From the IMG/VR virus record IMGVR_UViG_3300013123_000008, positions 1-52,904 of that record: a DNA stretch of 52,904 bases; one strand, written 5' to 3'. Position numbers and translations under genes: made by a program. This DNA is from a virus. Positions 18,079 through 26,425 of the stretch are shown here, one piece after another. Under the pieces are notes generated by a model. That model was not told the origin of the DNA. It searched no databases and saw only the letters and a program-made list of their open reading frames with translations. Numbering within the stretch: position 1 is the stretch's first letter; the number at the start of each line of letters is the position of its first letter.

Positions 18079-18339
18079 ATGCAACAGAAAATGAATTTAG
18101 ATCCTCGTACATTACCATCTGAGTATTGTGAAAAATGTAATGGTATGACCTTCAAGGTTGTTTATATTATGAAACGTGTATCACCTATATTATCTGGTCA
18201 AGCACGTGTTCAATTTTTTCCAGTAGAATTATTTGCATGTGAAACTTGTGGGCATGTAAACAAAGAATTTGATTCGCTTGGAATATTAACCAATACTACA
18301 GTTGAACCAGAAATTCCTAAGAGTAGTCTTACATTATAA
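18079..18339 (+). CDS. Small two-CxxC protein
   Basis: An 86-aa protein with CEKC near residue 17 and CETC near residue 55, a spacing that can hold one zinc ion. The segment FFPVELFACETCGHVN is strand-like. The stop overlaps the next start (TAATG). A zinc-ribbon role in nucleic acid or protein contact is likely; no specific family is recognised. Confidence 0.7.
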   Translation: MQQKMNLDPRTLPSEYCEKCNGMTFKVVYIMKRVSPILSGQARVQFFPVELFACETCGHVNKEFDSLGILTNTTVEPEIPKSSLTL

Positions 18340-18782
18340 TGAGTAAAAATTTCTTTGATCATCTCAACCAGGTTACTAAAATTCAAGATAAAAATTATTG
18401 GAAAACTTTAGATGAACCAAGTAGAAAAAATTGGAATACTTATATGATGTTAAGATATTTATCTATGAATCCAGACTGGATTAATATTGTAGATATTTTA
18501 CAAACACATTGTCATTCATTAGAAGATGAACATGTTTATAAATTGTTAATATCTTATATTCCTAAAGGAAATAGGTTCATTAAGTATATTAAGAGAGATA
18601 AAGGTGATGATAACATAAATAACATCTTACACATATTATGTAAATATTATGAATGCTCTAAACGCGAAGCAAAAGATATTTATAAAATATTAGATCAAAC
18701 AACAATTTCTAATATTATAGAAATAATGGGTGGTGAAATTGAAACTAAAAAACTTAAACCTAAAAAGAAAAAGAAACGATGA
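18339..18782 (+). CDS. 62: Clamp loader small subunit, probable gp62-like
   Basis: The sequence FFDHLNQVTK...YWKTLDEPSRKNWNTYMMLRYLSMNPDWI...YKLLISYIPKGNRFIKYIKRD resembles the small clamp loader subunit of T4-related marine phages. That subunit bridges the AAA+ ring to the clamp. Length 147 aa (T4 gp62 is 187 aa). The Lys-rich tail is unusual. Position after gp45 and gp44 supports the call, although three small genes intervene. It overlaps the upstream and downstream genes by 1 and 4 nt. Similarity is recalled rather than computed. Confidence 0.65.
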   Translation: MSKNFFDHLNQVTKIQDKNYWKTLDEPSRKNWNTYMMLRYLSMNPDWINIVDILQTHCHSLEDEHVYKLLISYIPKGNRFIKYIKRDKGDDNINNILHILCKYYECSKREAKDIYKILDQTTISNIIEIMGGEIETKKLKPKKKKKR

Positions 18783-19240
18783 AAGAACTAGAAATAGATA
18801 TACGTGAACTTTGGAAAAATAAAAAATGGACATGTATAACTACAAATGGTTATGTAACTACATCAGGTAAATGTGTTATGGGCAGAGGAGTTGCATTAGA
18901 GGCAAAAAATCGATATTCGAATTTACCCACACAACTTGGATCCGCTATTAAAAAATACAATAACAGAGTATTTGTATTTCCGGACTATAAAATTATAACA
19001 TTTCCAGTTAAACATTTTTGGTATGAGACGGCAGATATAGAATTAATTAAGAAATCGTTTAATGAATTAAAAAACATTTTAAATTCACCTTTATTTAATA
19101 TAAAAGAAATTTATTTACCCCGTCCTGGATGTTCAAACGGAAAATTAAAATGGTCAGAAGTTAAAAAAGAATTAGAACCTATTTACGATGATCGAATTAT
19201 ATTTATAAATAAAAAGAAAGAAAAAAATGAAAATAGTTAA
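18779..19240 (+). CDS. Macrodomain (ADP-ribose-binding) protein
   Basis: A 153-aa single macrodomain. ITTNGYVTTSGKCVMGRGVA carries the first ADP-ribose loop with the catalytic-type Asn/Gly region, and LPRPGCSNGKLKWSEVK is the second phosphate loop. Family members bind or hydrolyse ADP-ribose conjugates. In DarTG systems the DarG macrodomain removes ADP-ribose from thymidine in DNA. A phage copy could reverse DarT-type or other ADP-ribosylation defence, or process NAD breakdown products; this is inference. It overlaps gp62-like by 4 nt and dut by 14 nt, so it is co-expressed with replication genes. Confidence 0.82.
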   Translation: MKELEIDIRELWKNKKWTCITTNGYVTTSGKCVMGRGVALEAKNRYSNLPTQLGSAIKKYNNRVFVFPDYKIITFPVKHFWYETADIELIKKSFNELKNILNSPLFNIKEIYLPRPGCSNGKLKWSEVKKELEPIYDDRIIFINKKKEKNENS

Positions 19241-19736
19241 AGTTAGAAATGTTAAAACTCCTCATAGAGGAACACCTGGGTCTGCGGGCTTGGATTTTTT
19301 TGTTCCTGAATTTGATCAAAAATTTAAGGATGATTTTAAAGCTAAAAATCCTACAGTTGACATACGCTTTGATATTGATATTAATTCAGAATGTATAGAA
19401 CTTAAACCTCACACACGTGTATTAATTCCATCTGGTGTACATGTGAAATTTCCTAAATCATATGCCCTTATTGCATTTAATAAAAGTGGGGTATCAGTTA
19501 AAACCGGATTAGATCATGGGGCAGAAGTAGTTGACGATGATTATCAAGGTGAAATACATTTAAGTCTTGTTAATACAAGTTTAGAAAATGTATTAATAAA
19601 ACCGAATGATAAAATAATTCAATTTATTTTAATACCTGTATTAATAGAAGATGTATTTGAATTAACTTCATTAGATGAATTATATCCGGCTAAATCTGAA
19701 CGAGGTACAGGTGGTTTTGGTTCAACAAATAAGTAA
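19227..19736 (+). CDS. dut: dUTPase
   Basis: The enzyme hydrolyses dUTP to dUMP, keeping uracil out of DNA and feeding dTMP synthesis. Motif 1 is GSAGLDFFVPE, motif 2 region AFNKSGVSVKTG, motif 3 GLDHGAEVVDDDYQGEIHL and motif 5 ERGTGGFGST at the C-terminus. All five conserved blocks of trimeric dUTPases are present or recognisable. At 169 aa it is slightly long because of an insertion near residues 30-55. The start overlaps the macrodomain gene by 14 nt. Confidence 0.92.
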   Translation: MKIVKVRNVKTPHRGTPGSAGLDFFVPEFDQKFKDDFKAKNPTVDIRFDIDINSECIELKPHTRVLIPSGVHVKFPKSYALIAFNKSGVSVKTGLDHGAEVVDDDYQGEIHLSLVNTSLENVLIKPNDKIIQFILIPVLIEDVFELTSLDELYPAKSERGTGGFGSTNK

Positions 19737-19750
19737 TATTGGATATATCA

Positions 19751-19773
19751 GACATATTTATATACATAAGGAA
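19751..19773 (+). promoter_or_regulatory. Family-B promoter-like element before 19779
   Basis: CATATTTATATACATAAGG resembles the other ATATTTATA elements and here also contains the AAGG ribosome site. Because the two overlap, the match may partly reflect the ribosome site. Confidence 0.35.
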
Positions 19774-19778
19774 ATTAA

Positions 19779-20336
19779 ATGGTTATTATAATTGAAGGAC
19801 CTGATAACGTAGGTAAATCAACTCAAATAAAATTATTAATGAAAAACTTAATAAAACATCCAACATATACCATTCATTTTTCTAACGTACTCGGTATATC
19901 TAATGATGAATCTAAACAATTTAGTAGAATATTATATAATGATATGTTTCATCTGGTGGATGAAGCATTTAAGTTTAATAGAAATATCATATTTGATAGA
20001 GCTCATTTAGGAGAATATGTTTATTCACCTATTTACAGAAACTATTCAGGCGAATTTATTTTTGAAATTGAAAATAGATTTTTAAATACTAGTGGATTTA
20101 AAAGTATAGTTTTGTTTTTAATGGTTGATGATCCAAATAAATTAATTGAAAGAGAAGATGGTAAATCATTTTCTAACAAACTCCATTCTAAAATATTAGA
20201 AAAAAATATGTTTATAGAAGCATATTTTAAAAGTCAAATAAAAAATAAATTTTTAATAGATGTAAATGGTAGGTCTATTACTGAAATTCATAATGAAATA
20301 TTAAATGATTTAAATGGAATAACAAGTGAAGAATAA
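19779..20336 (+). CDS. Thymidylate/deoxynucleotide kinase-like P-loop protein
   Basis: The N-terminus VIIIEGPDNVGKSTQIKLL is the P-loop of the thymidylate kinase family, and IIFDRAHLGEYVY corresponds to the DR(Y/W) substrate loop. A region before KSFSNKLHSKILEKN acts as the lid. At 185 aa it is near kinase size. Because the phage makes hydroxymethyl-dCMP, this kinase could phosphorylate dTMP, hm-dCMP or both, as T4 gp1 does; the substrate is inferred. It starts 42 nt after dut and ends 1 nt before the glucosyltransferase-like gene. Confidence 0.8.
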   Translation: MVIIIEGPDNVGKSTQIKLLMKNLIKHPTYTIHFSNVLGISNDESKQFSRILYNDMFHLVDEAFKFNRNIIFDRAHLGEYVYSPIYRNYSGEFIFEIENRFLNTSGFKSIVLFLMVDDPNKLIEREDGKSFSNKLHSKILEKNMFIEAYFKSQIKNKFLIDVNGRSITEIHNEILNDLNGITSEE

Positions 20337-20337
20337 A

Positions 20338-21453
20338 ATGAAACTTGCCGTAATTAAATTCGGTGGAAGAATTAATGGTAATGGTGATGGCGCTATAGGT
20401 GGAGAAGTATTAATTGCTGTAGATCTTTTAGTAAAAGGTGGTAACGAAGTACATTGTTATACAAAATTGTGTAATAAAGACATCTTAATTAAAGATGTTA
20501 TATTTCATGATTCTTCTACATTTGACCCAAATACTCAATATGATGCTCTAATTGTTATAAATGGTAATATTAATTTTTATGGTGGTTTAACTTCAACTGT
20601 TGAAATGGACAATTTAAAAATTATAAATTCATTTAAAGGTAAAGTTATTTACATGTTATTTGATCCTATGTTACCACTAAAACAATACTGGGATGGCATT
20701 AAAATTAAACAAGATAAATATAACTGGTCAGATAAATACACAGAAAAAGAAATGTTTATAGAACGAGATGATATTATTTATATTTCTCAACCTTATAATC
20801 TTCAGGCAGTAGATACAATTTTACAAAAGACTGGAGTCAAACACAAATACATAGTACACTATCCTTTATATAAGATGCATTTGGCATACTATGATAGATT
20901 AACATTTAATAATAATCCTAGACTTGTAGATTTATCATACGGTGGAACATTTAGAAATAAAAAACGCGAAGATAAACTTATAAAATTTTATTTTGGATAT
21001 CCAGATAACTATAACATAGACATATTTGGTAAAATTAAACTTGATAATTTTACTTCTAAAAAAATTATAAATCTAACAAGTCCTAAATTTACTTCTGGAG
21101 TACCTCATAATCATGTAAGATATAGAATGGAAAAATCTTTAGGTACAGTAGTCATAGGAGATAAATGGTATGAAGGTAAAAATTTAGCACAAAGAGTATA
21201 TGAGAATATTTTATCAAACACTATTAATTTTATCGATTTAGATTTAGATCCTATGAGGTTAGTATATAGTCATGATACTTTTTTTGATATGCTGTATGTC
21301 AAAGACAGAGAAGAAGTTATACGTGTTTTAGATATGATAAAAGAACATCCCGACAGATTAAAAGATATTTGTGATGCCCAATATGATTGTGTATCAATTA
21401 ATAAACAACAATATATAGATGATTTAACAGACATGATAGGAAATTTAACATAA
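20338..21453 (+). CDS. T4 beta-glucosyltransferase-like DNA glycosyltransferase
   Basis: The protein would add a sugar to 5-hydroxymethylcytosine in phage DNA. Landmarks line up in order with T4 BGT: MKLAVIKFGG, YDALIVINGNINFYGG, KVIYMLFDPMLPLKQYW, YTEKEMFI then ISQPYNL, LSYGGTFRNKKREDK, DIFGKIK, FTSGVPHNHV, VVIGDKWYEG, and RVYENILSN. At 371 aa it is slightly longer than BGT (351 aa). I chose ATG 20338 over GTG 20326, which would overlap the kinase. The adjacent isomerase, phosphatase-fusion and nucleotidyltransferase genes suggest the donor may be a sugar other than UDP-glucose. Homology is strong by eye; donor identity is unknown. Confidence 0.87.
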   Translation: MKLAVIKFGGRINGNGDGAIGGEVLIAVDLLVKGGNEVHCYTKLCNKDILIKDVIFHDSSTFDPNTQYDALIVINGNINFYGGLTSTVEMDNLKIINSFKGKVIYMLFDPMLPLKQYWDGIKIKQDKYNWSDKYTEKEMFIERDDIIYISQPYNLQAVDTILQKTGVKHKYIVHYPLYKMHLAYYDRLTFNNNPRLVDLSYGGTFRNKKREDKLIKFYFGYPDNYNIDIFGKIKLDNFTSKKIINLTSPKFTSGVPHNHVRYRMEKSLGTVVIGDKWYEGKNLAQRVYENILSNTINFIDLDLDPMRLVYSHDTFFDMLYVKDREEVIRVLDMIKEHPDRLKDICDAQYDCVSINKQQYIDDLTDMIGNLT

Positions 21454-22028
21454 TGAAATTTAATACATATATTGAATACATGAATAAGATTTATACTGAT
21501 TCATTATTTGAAACTGCAGTTGATAATTTTATAGTAGATGCAAAAATGGCAAAACGTATATTTTTTATAGGTAACGGTGGTTCTGCATCATTAGCATCTC
21601 ATTTTGCTCAAGATATTAATAAAGCAACACAACCTAGTTTAAAAATATTTTCAATTCAGAGGACTACTGCTATTTCATTATGTGATAATACTGCATTTAT
21701 TACAGCTTTAGCTAATGATGATGGGTATGAAACAATATTTACACAACAACTTGAAGCTCATAACTTTGATCCATCCCATGATTTATTATTTGCAATATCA
21801 TGTAGTGGTAATTCTAAAAATGTTGTTAATGCAATAAAATATATTCCTTATGAATTACGACAATGTGTTTATATAATGACAGCGTTTAATGGTGGTGAAA
21901 TATGCACATTAGTATCTCCACACCATCATATGCACATCCATACTAATGATATTTATACTGCCGAATCTCTACACTCAGTTTTACATCATTATATTATAAT
22001 TAGATTGATAGAAGGTTATAATGATTAA
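21453..22028 (+). CDS. SIS-domain sugar-phosphate isomerase, GmhA-like
   Basis: IFFIGNGGSASLASHFAQDI and LLFAISCSGNSKNVVNAI are the two phosphosugar-binding loops of GmhA/DiaA-type SIS proteins, and HHHMHIHTNDIYTAESLHSVLHH supplies metal and base residues near the C-terminus. GmhA converts sedoheptulose 7-phosphate to D-glycero-D-manno-heptose 7-phosphate. A pentose or other ketose phosphate substrate is equally possible. At 191 aa it matches GmhA (192 aa in E. coli). It overlaps both neighbours (1 and 8 nt), placing it in one unit with the glucosyltransferase-like gene. Confidence 0.82.
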   Translation: MKFNTYIEYMNKIYTDSLFETAVDNFIVDAKMAKRIFFIGNGGSASLASHFAQDINKATQPSLKIFSIQRTTAISLCDNTAFITALANDDGYETIFTQQLEAHNFDPSHDLLFAISCSGNSKNVVNAIKYIPYELRQCVYIMTAFNGGEICTLVSPHHHMHIHTNDIYTAESLHSVLHHYIIIRLIEGYND

Positions 22029-23865
22029 TATTCCAAAAGATTTTTTTACTAGTTCTAAACATCCATTTAAAATTTTATTAATTTCAGGCGGGCATGGGTC
22101 ATCTGATTTTATTAAGAAGATATGGGAAAAAGAAGTATATAAAAAGAATATTCAAATTAAAGTATTATTTAATCCATTTGACGACGGTGCTTCTTATGGT
22201 ATAGTTAGAGATAAACTTGGTGTATCATGTTTAGGTGATGGTAGAAAAAATCAATATAATATGTTTTTACAATTATATGGTGATAAATTACCAGATTATG
22301 TAAGAGAAATTTATTATCTTTTATTTGAAAAGCGTCACTCGTTTGCTAGTAGTACAATATACATAGATACATTAGCAACACATATTTGGACTTTACTGGA
22401 AGCACACAAACATCATATAAATGAACCATATCACTTTACAACAGATGGTATTAAAATATTACATATTATTATTGATTCATTAAAACATTTTGCTGAAAAA
22501 GTATATACAAATACCCCGCATGACAGTTTTAATTTATCAAATATGTTTTATGGTATAATGGAGTTATATTCTACAAGTAGTCTTCAGGATTTATTAGATT
22601 CAATTTCACATTCTATATTTTGTTTAGGACCCAATAGTGTCATAACGTCATTAAATGATAGTGCTAGATTAATATCTAGGACAGAAAGAGGTATGACACT
22701 TTCACGTGAAACCCCAGATGTCATTGATTTTAAAAATCATTATAAAGTTGTAGGATATGATAATATTGTTGAACAGAGTATTGACTCATTTGAACAACAT
22801 AAAACTCCATTAAATTATTATATAGATAATAATGTTAAAAATTATATTTTAAATTGTGATTTAATGTTAATATGTCCAGGCACATTGTATAGTTCATTAA
22901 ATCCTACATTCTTAAATTACAATATTTTAGATTTGGTTACAAGATCAAATAGTAAAAAGTATATGTATATTAATGATATACCAGATACTGATTTTATGAC
23001 TAGTGATTATAGTAATTTAGATGAATACTATCGTAACTCGGTATTTAATAAAAACAAAGGTTTAATAGATAAATTTACACTATTACACAAAACCCATACT
23101 AATATTATTAGTGGTAAACAAATATTAAAAGTTGACTATGATAAATTTTTATATAGTTTATTATCTTATTACTTCTTTGATAGGTTAGTAGATTTAAATG
23201 AAATTCACAAGTTAAATTTAATTTTAGATTATGATGGCACAATATATTCATTAACTGATCCAGAAAGTACTGATACAATTGTTACTATAATTAATGATAG
23301 AATAGATTCTGACAAGTTGTTTATATCAACTGGTAACTATGTTATTAGAGAACATACCGTTAAATTAAAGGAACATAAAAATATTTTCCTTTCTAATGTA
23401 TATAATCCCGACCACACCCGTGACGACATTGATTTTTACGCCGGGTTTTTATTGAACAAGGACATAGTTTCACAATTAGATAAATATGAAAAATTGTATC
23501 CAATAGAAAATTTATTATTAAGTGATAGACATAATGATATAATATCTACAATTAAACATGTTAATACACATACTAGACACTTGATAAGTTCTGATTTAAA
23601 TAGAAAATTACTAAATTATGATATTGCACATGGACAACAACATATTCTAACATATTGTTTAGGTAAGACATCAATTGATTTTATTTATTCAGATTATTTA
23701 AAACAAAATTTAGATAAGTTTATAAATTTAAAATTTTCAATTTATATTGGAGATGGAGTAAATAACCCGTATTCAAATGACAGTAAAATTGCAAAAAAAT
23801 GTAAATACGGAGTTAATGTAAAAAGTTTAGTAGAAACATTATTATTTATTGAGGCATGTAATTGA
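22021..23865 (+). CDS. CofD/YvcK-like domain fused to a HAD phosphatase
   Basis: The N-terminal two thirds resemble the CofD/YvcK (UPF0052) fold: ILLISGGHGSSDFIKKIW, then NPFDDGASYGIVRDKLG with LGDGRKN, and later LMLICPGTLYSSLNP. YvcK proteins bind UDP-sugars; CofD transfers a phospho-lactyl group. The C-terminal third is a HAD hydrolase: LNLILDYDGTIYS (DxDGT), LFISTGN and IYIGDGVNN. The fusion is 614 aa in an unbroken frame. It lies between a sugar-phosphate isomerase and a nucleotidyltransferase, overlapping both, so a dephosphorylation step in activated-sugar synthesis is a reasonable inference. I do not recall this domain pairing. Confidence 0.75.
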   Translation: MINIPKDFFTSSKHPFKILLISGGHGSSDFIKKIWEKEVYKKNIQIKVLFNPFDDGASYGIVRDKLGVSCLGDGRKNQYNMFLQLYGDKLPDYVREIYYLLFEKRHSFASSTIYIDTLATHIWTLLEAHKHHINEPYHFTTDGIKILHIIIDSLKHFAEKVYTNTPHDSFNLSNMFYGIMELYSTSSLQDLLDSISHSIFCLGPNSVITSLNDSARLISRTERGMTLSRETPDVIDFKNHYKVVGYDNIVEQSIDSFEQHKTPLNYYIDNNVKNYILNCDLMLICPGTLYSSLNPTFLNYNILDLVTRSNSKKYMYINDIPDTDFMTSDYSNLDEYYRNSVFNKNKGLIDKFTLLHKTHTNIISGKQILKVDYDKFLYSLLSYYFFDRLVDLNEIHKLNLILDYDGTIYSLTDPESTDTIVTIINDRIDSDKLFISTGNYVIREHTVKLKEHKNIFLSNVYNPDHTRDDIDFYAGFLLNKDIVSQLDKYEKLYPIENLLLSDRHNDIISTIKHVNTHTRHLISSDLNRKLLNYDIAHGQQHILTYCLGKTSIDFIYSDYLKQNLDKFINLKFSIYIGDGVNNPYSNDSKIAKKCKYGVNVKSLVETLLFIEACN

Positions 23866-24578
23866 CATCATTTGCAATAATTTTGGCAGCAGGTAAACAA
23901 ACCCGGTTTGATTCTAATATACCTAAGTGTTTATACCCATATAAAAAAGATACTACAAAAACTATTTTAGAAAAAAATATAGAAATTGCGCACGCGTGGG
24001 GGTGTCACGTTGTAGTAGTATTAAATAGTGAAACTGATAATAGTAATATTATAAAAATTTTAAAATTACATAATAATATTAATATTACAATTGTTGATAT
24101 TATATCGGGCAAAGGTACTGGTCATGCAGTATACGAGGCGATAAAGCATTTATATATAAATGATGATGACAAGTGTTTTTTAATGTGGGGTGATTCAATA
24201 CAAGATAATATTGATTTATATAGGTTAACAGACAATGCGTATAATAATATAATGACTGTACCATTAAAAAGAGAAGATAAATGTTATATGAAATTTGTCG
24301 TTGATCCACATACAAGTTTGATTACAGGCGCCTATCACCCTTCAGGTATTGAATCAGGTTATCATGATTATTCATTTTTTTTATTTAATATAAAACATAT
24401 ATTTAACTTATTGTCTATATATGTATCGAAGAGTACTTCTACTATATTTAATAATATATATCCTGAAATAGATTTTATCCAATTATTTAATTTTTATCCA
24501 AATACGTTTAATTCAATTTTTCCAGAATATTCATCTATAAATGCGTTTAATACTATTAAGGAATATGAAGAATTATGA
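23862..24578 (+). CDS. Sugar nucleotidyltransferase
   Basis: The enzyme would join a sugar phosphate to a nucleotide. FAIILAAGKQTRFDSNIPKCL is the G-x-G-T-R-like NTP-binding signature of the family, GKGTGHAVYEAI binds the base, and FLMWGDSIQ carries the metal-binding Asp. The start is TTG 23862 in a TTGA overlap with the previous stop, an arrangement used by two other genes here. At 238 aa it is single-domain. With the SIS isomerase and HAD fusion it completes a possible NDP-sugar route feeding the BGT-like transferase. Nucleotide and sugar specificity cannot be read by eye. Confidence 0.82.
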   Translation: MTSFAIILAAGKQTRFDSNIPKCLYPYKKDTTKTILEKNIEIAHAWGCHVVVVLNSETDNSNIIKILKLHNNINITIVDIISGKGTGHAVYEAIKHLYINDDDKCFLMWGDSIQDNIDLYRLTDNAYNNIMTVPLKREDKCYMKFVVDPHTSLITGAYHPSGIESGYHDYSFFLFNIKHIFNLLSIYVSKSTSTIFNNIYPEIDFIQLFNFYPNTFNSIFPEYSSINAFNTIKEYEEL

Positions 24579-25441
24579 AAATACAAGGTAGTACATTTGC
24601 AGAAATTTATGAACAATTAATAAAAAGTATTTATTTAAATCCAGAATATATTTCATCACCTCGAGGTATGAAAATAAAAGAACAAACTAATTTAGAAATT
24701 ACATTAACTGATCCAACATCAAATTTATTTACCAATGTACATAGAAGTCCAAACCCAAATTATTTATATCCAGAATTACTTTGGTATTTTTTAGGTCGTA
24801 ATGATTTAGATTTTATATCAAATTATTCTAAATTTTGGAATAAACTAACAAACGACGGAATTTTGAATAGCGCATATGGTAATTTATTATTTACTCAGAA
24901 AAATGAACATGGATATTCTGAATATGGGTGGGCACTTGAGTCCTTAATTAATGATAAGGATTCCAGACAATCAATTCTACGATTTAATAAACCTGTTCAT
25001 TCATATAAAGGTAATAAAGATTTTGTATGTACGTTAAATGGAATATTTAATATTAGAAATAATAAATTAAATTTTACTACAACAATGAGGTCACAAGATG
25101 TATGGTTTGGAATAACATATGATATGCCATTTTTTACTATATTAATGCAGCAAGTGTTATTACATTTACAGGAATATTATCCTGATTTGACTTTAGGTAA
25201 GTACGTACACTATGTATTAAGTGAACATATTTATGAAAAAGATTTTAATAATATAGAACAAATGTTATTACATCCTTTTATTCCAGATTCAACACCACTC
25301 GTGAAATATAATCTGATAGATAAATATTGTAAACCATCCGATAAATTGTTATACGCATTAAATACACGTAATGTATTACTTCCTGAATACACTAATGACG
25401 ATCTTATAAATAATATTATTAAGTATTTAAAAATCAAATGA
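24575..25441 (+). CDS. 42: dCMP hydroxymethylase (thymidylate synthase family), gp42-like
   Basis: The enzyme would make 5-hydroxymethyl-dCMP from dCMP and methylene-tetrahydrofolate. The thymidylate synthase fold shows the nucleophile in DFVCTLNG (C152) and MRSQDVWFGITYDMPFF. Residue D183 stands 31 residues after the Cys. That is the same spacing as T4 gp42 C148/D179 and as TS C146/N177. Asp instead of Asn at this place selects cytosine over uracil. It is 288 aa (T4 gp42 is 246). It overlaps the nucleotidyltransferase and dCMP deaminase genes by 4 nt each. The cytosine specificity is inferred from this single residue plus the neighbouring BGT-like gene. Confidence 0.82.
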   Translation: MKIQGSTFAEIYEQLIKSIYLNPEYISSPRGMKIKEQTNLEITLTDPTSNLFTNVHRSPNPNYLYPELLWYFLGRNDLDFISNYSKFWNKLTNDGILNSAYGNLLFTQKNEHGYSEYGWALESLINDKDSRQSILRFNKPVHSYKGNKDFVCTLNGIFNIRNNKLNFTTTMRSQDVWFGITYDMPFFTILMQQVLLHLQEYYPDLTLGKYVHYVLSEHIYEKDFNNIEQMLLHPFIPDSTPLVKYNLIDKYCKPSDKLLYALNTRNVLLPEYTNDDLINNIIKYLKIK

Positions 25442-25929
25442 CAACAGATAAACAAATTAAACTTGATCATGTGTTTATGAATATTGCGTATCAATTTGCA
25501 TCTTTATCAAATTGTGTATCACACAAAGTTGGTGCTATCGCGGTTAAAGATGGAAGAATTGTTTCAACCGGATATAATGGAAGTTTGGTGGGAATGATGA
25601 ACTGTTGTGAGTTATTTCCTAATTATAATAAATTAACAGATAGAAATTTACATCATTGTTGGAGTAATGACCATGAAATACATGCAGAGATGAATGTGAT
25701 TTTATATGCAAGTAAACATGGTATATCTTTAGATGGGTCGACATTATATACAACTGTTCATCCTTGTAATCAGTGTTTAAAAAATATATTACATGTTGGA
25801 ATAACAACGATTAATTATGATGTTGATTATGATCTAAGTACAAAAAGTAATATGATGCAAGATTATATAACAAAAAATAAAATTAAAATACGCAAATTAA
25901 TTAAAATACGCGGAGACTCAAATGAATAA
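25438..25929 (+). CDS. cd: Deoxycytidylate deaminase
   Basis: The enzyme converts dCMP to dUMP for dTMP synthesis. HEIHAEMNVI carries the zinc His and catalytic Glu, and VHPCNQCLKNI supplies the two zinc cysteines. The N-terminal SHKVGAIAVKDGRIVSTGYNGSL is the family strand-turn. An extra Cys pair and His (NCCE and HHCW) before the HAE motif match a second zinc site seen in T4-type dCMP deaminases. It is 163 aa. Together with gp42-like and Dut it partitions dCMP between hydroxymethyl-C and T synthesis. No thymidylate synthase proper is seen in the window. Confidence 0.9.
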   Translation: MTTDKQIKLDHVFMNIAYQFASLSNCVSHKVGAIAVKDGRIVSTGYNGSLVGMMNCCELFPNYNKLTDRNLHHCWSNDHEIHAEMNVILYASKHGISLDGSTLYTTVHPCNQCLKNILHVGITTINYDVDYDLSTKSNMMQDYITKNKIKIRKLIKIRGDSNE

Positions 25930-26425
25930 ACAAATAAGAAATAATGTTAATACAAGCATAACAGGTGTACTTGAATTTGATTCAGATTGTAAAGTAAATT
26001 CTAATGTTGATAATAATTTACAATCTACCCAACTTCATACATTACCAAGTGATGAATTTGTAAATTTTAAATTATCATTATCACCGGAGGATATTGAACT
26101 CGTCCACAATATGGAAACTAAATATCCACAGATGACGGAAGAATTTAAACGTATTTGCACAACTCAATATTTAATGTTCCTCAGAAAACAAAATGACTAT
26201 GGTCCAAGTAATATTACATTTAATTCAGATTTAAACGATGAACAAGATCTTAGATTAAGTTTAACAGGTATTGTTGTAAGATTGAATGATAAAATTAATA
26301 GATTAGTTAATTTAATTCTTAAAAAAAATAAAACCTTAAACGAATCTGTTGAAGATTCTTTTTTGGACATGAGTGTTTATTCTAAAATAGCTCTTATAGT
26401 GTCGTCTAAGAAATGGGGTAAATAG
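25922..26425 (+). CDS. Nmad1-like (DUF1599) protein
   Basis: The C-terminal half has the Nmad1 pattern: FLRKQNDYGPSNI, LTGIVVRLNDKINRLVNLI, then NESVEDSFLDMSVYSKIALIV. Nucleotide modification associated domain 1 was named because it clusters with modified-base genes in phages; its activity is not established. The first 60 residues are polar and probably disordered. It sits directly after dCMP hydroxymethylase and dCMP deaminase, which fits the domain's known context. It overlaps the deaminase by 8 nt and the next gene by 1 nt. Confidence 0.75.
   Translation: MNKQIRNNVNTSITGVLEFDSDCKVNSNVDNNLQSTQLHTLPSDEFVNFKLSLSPEDIELVHNMETKYPQMTEEFKRICTTQYLMFLRKQNDYGPSNITFNSDLNDEQDLRLSLTGIVVRLNDKINRLVNLILKKNKTLNESVEDSFLDMSVYSKIALIVSSKKWGK

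Noticed and set aside
24575-25441. Thymidylate synthase
   Set aside because: The residue that is Asn in thymidylate synthases is Asp (D183), at the same distance from the Cys as in T4 dCMP hydroxymethylase, and the neighbour is BGT-like.
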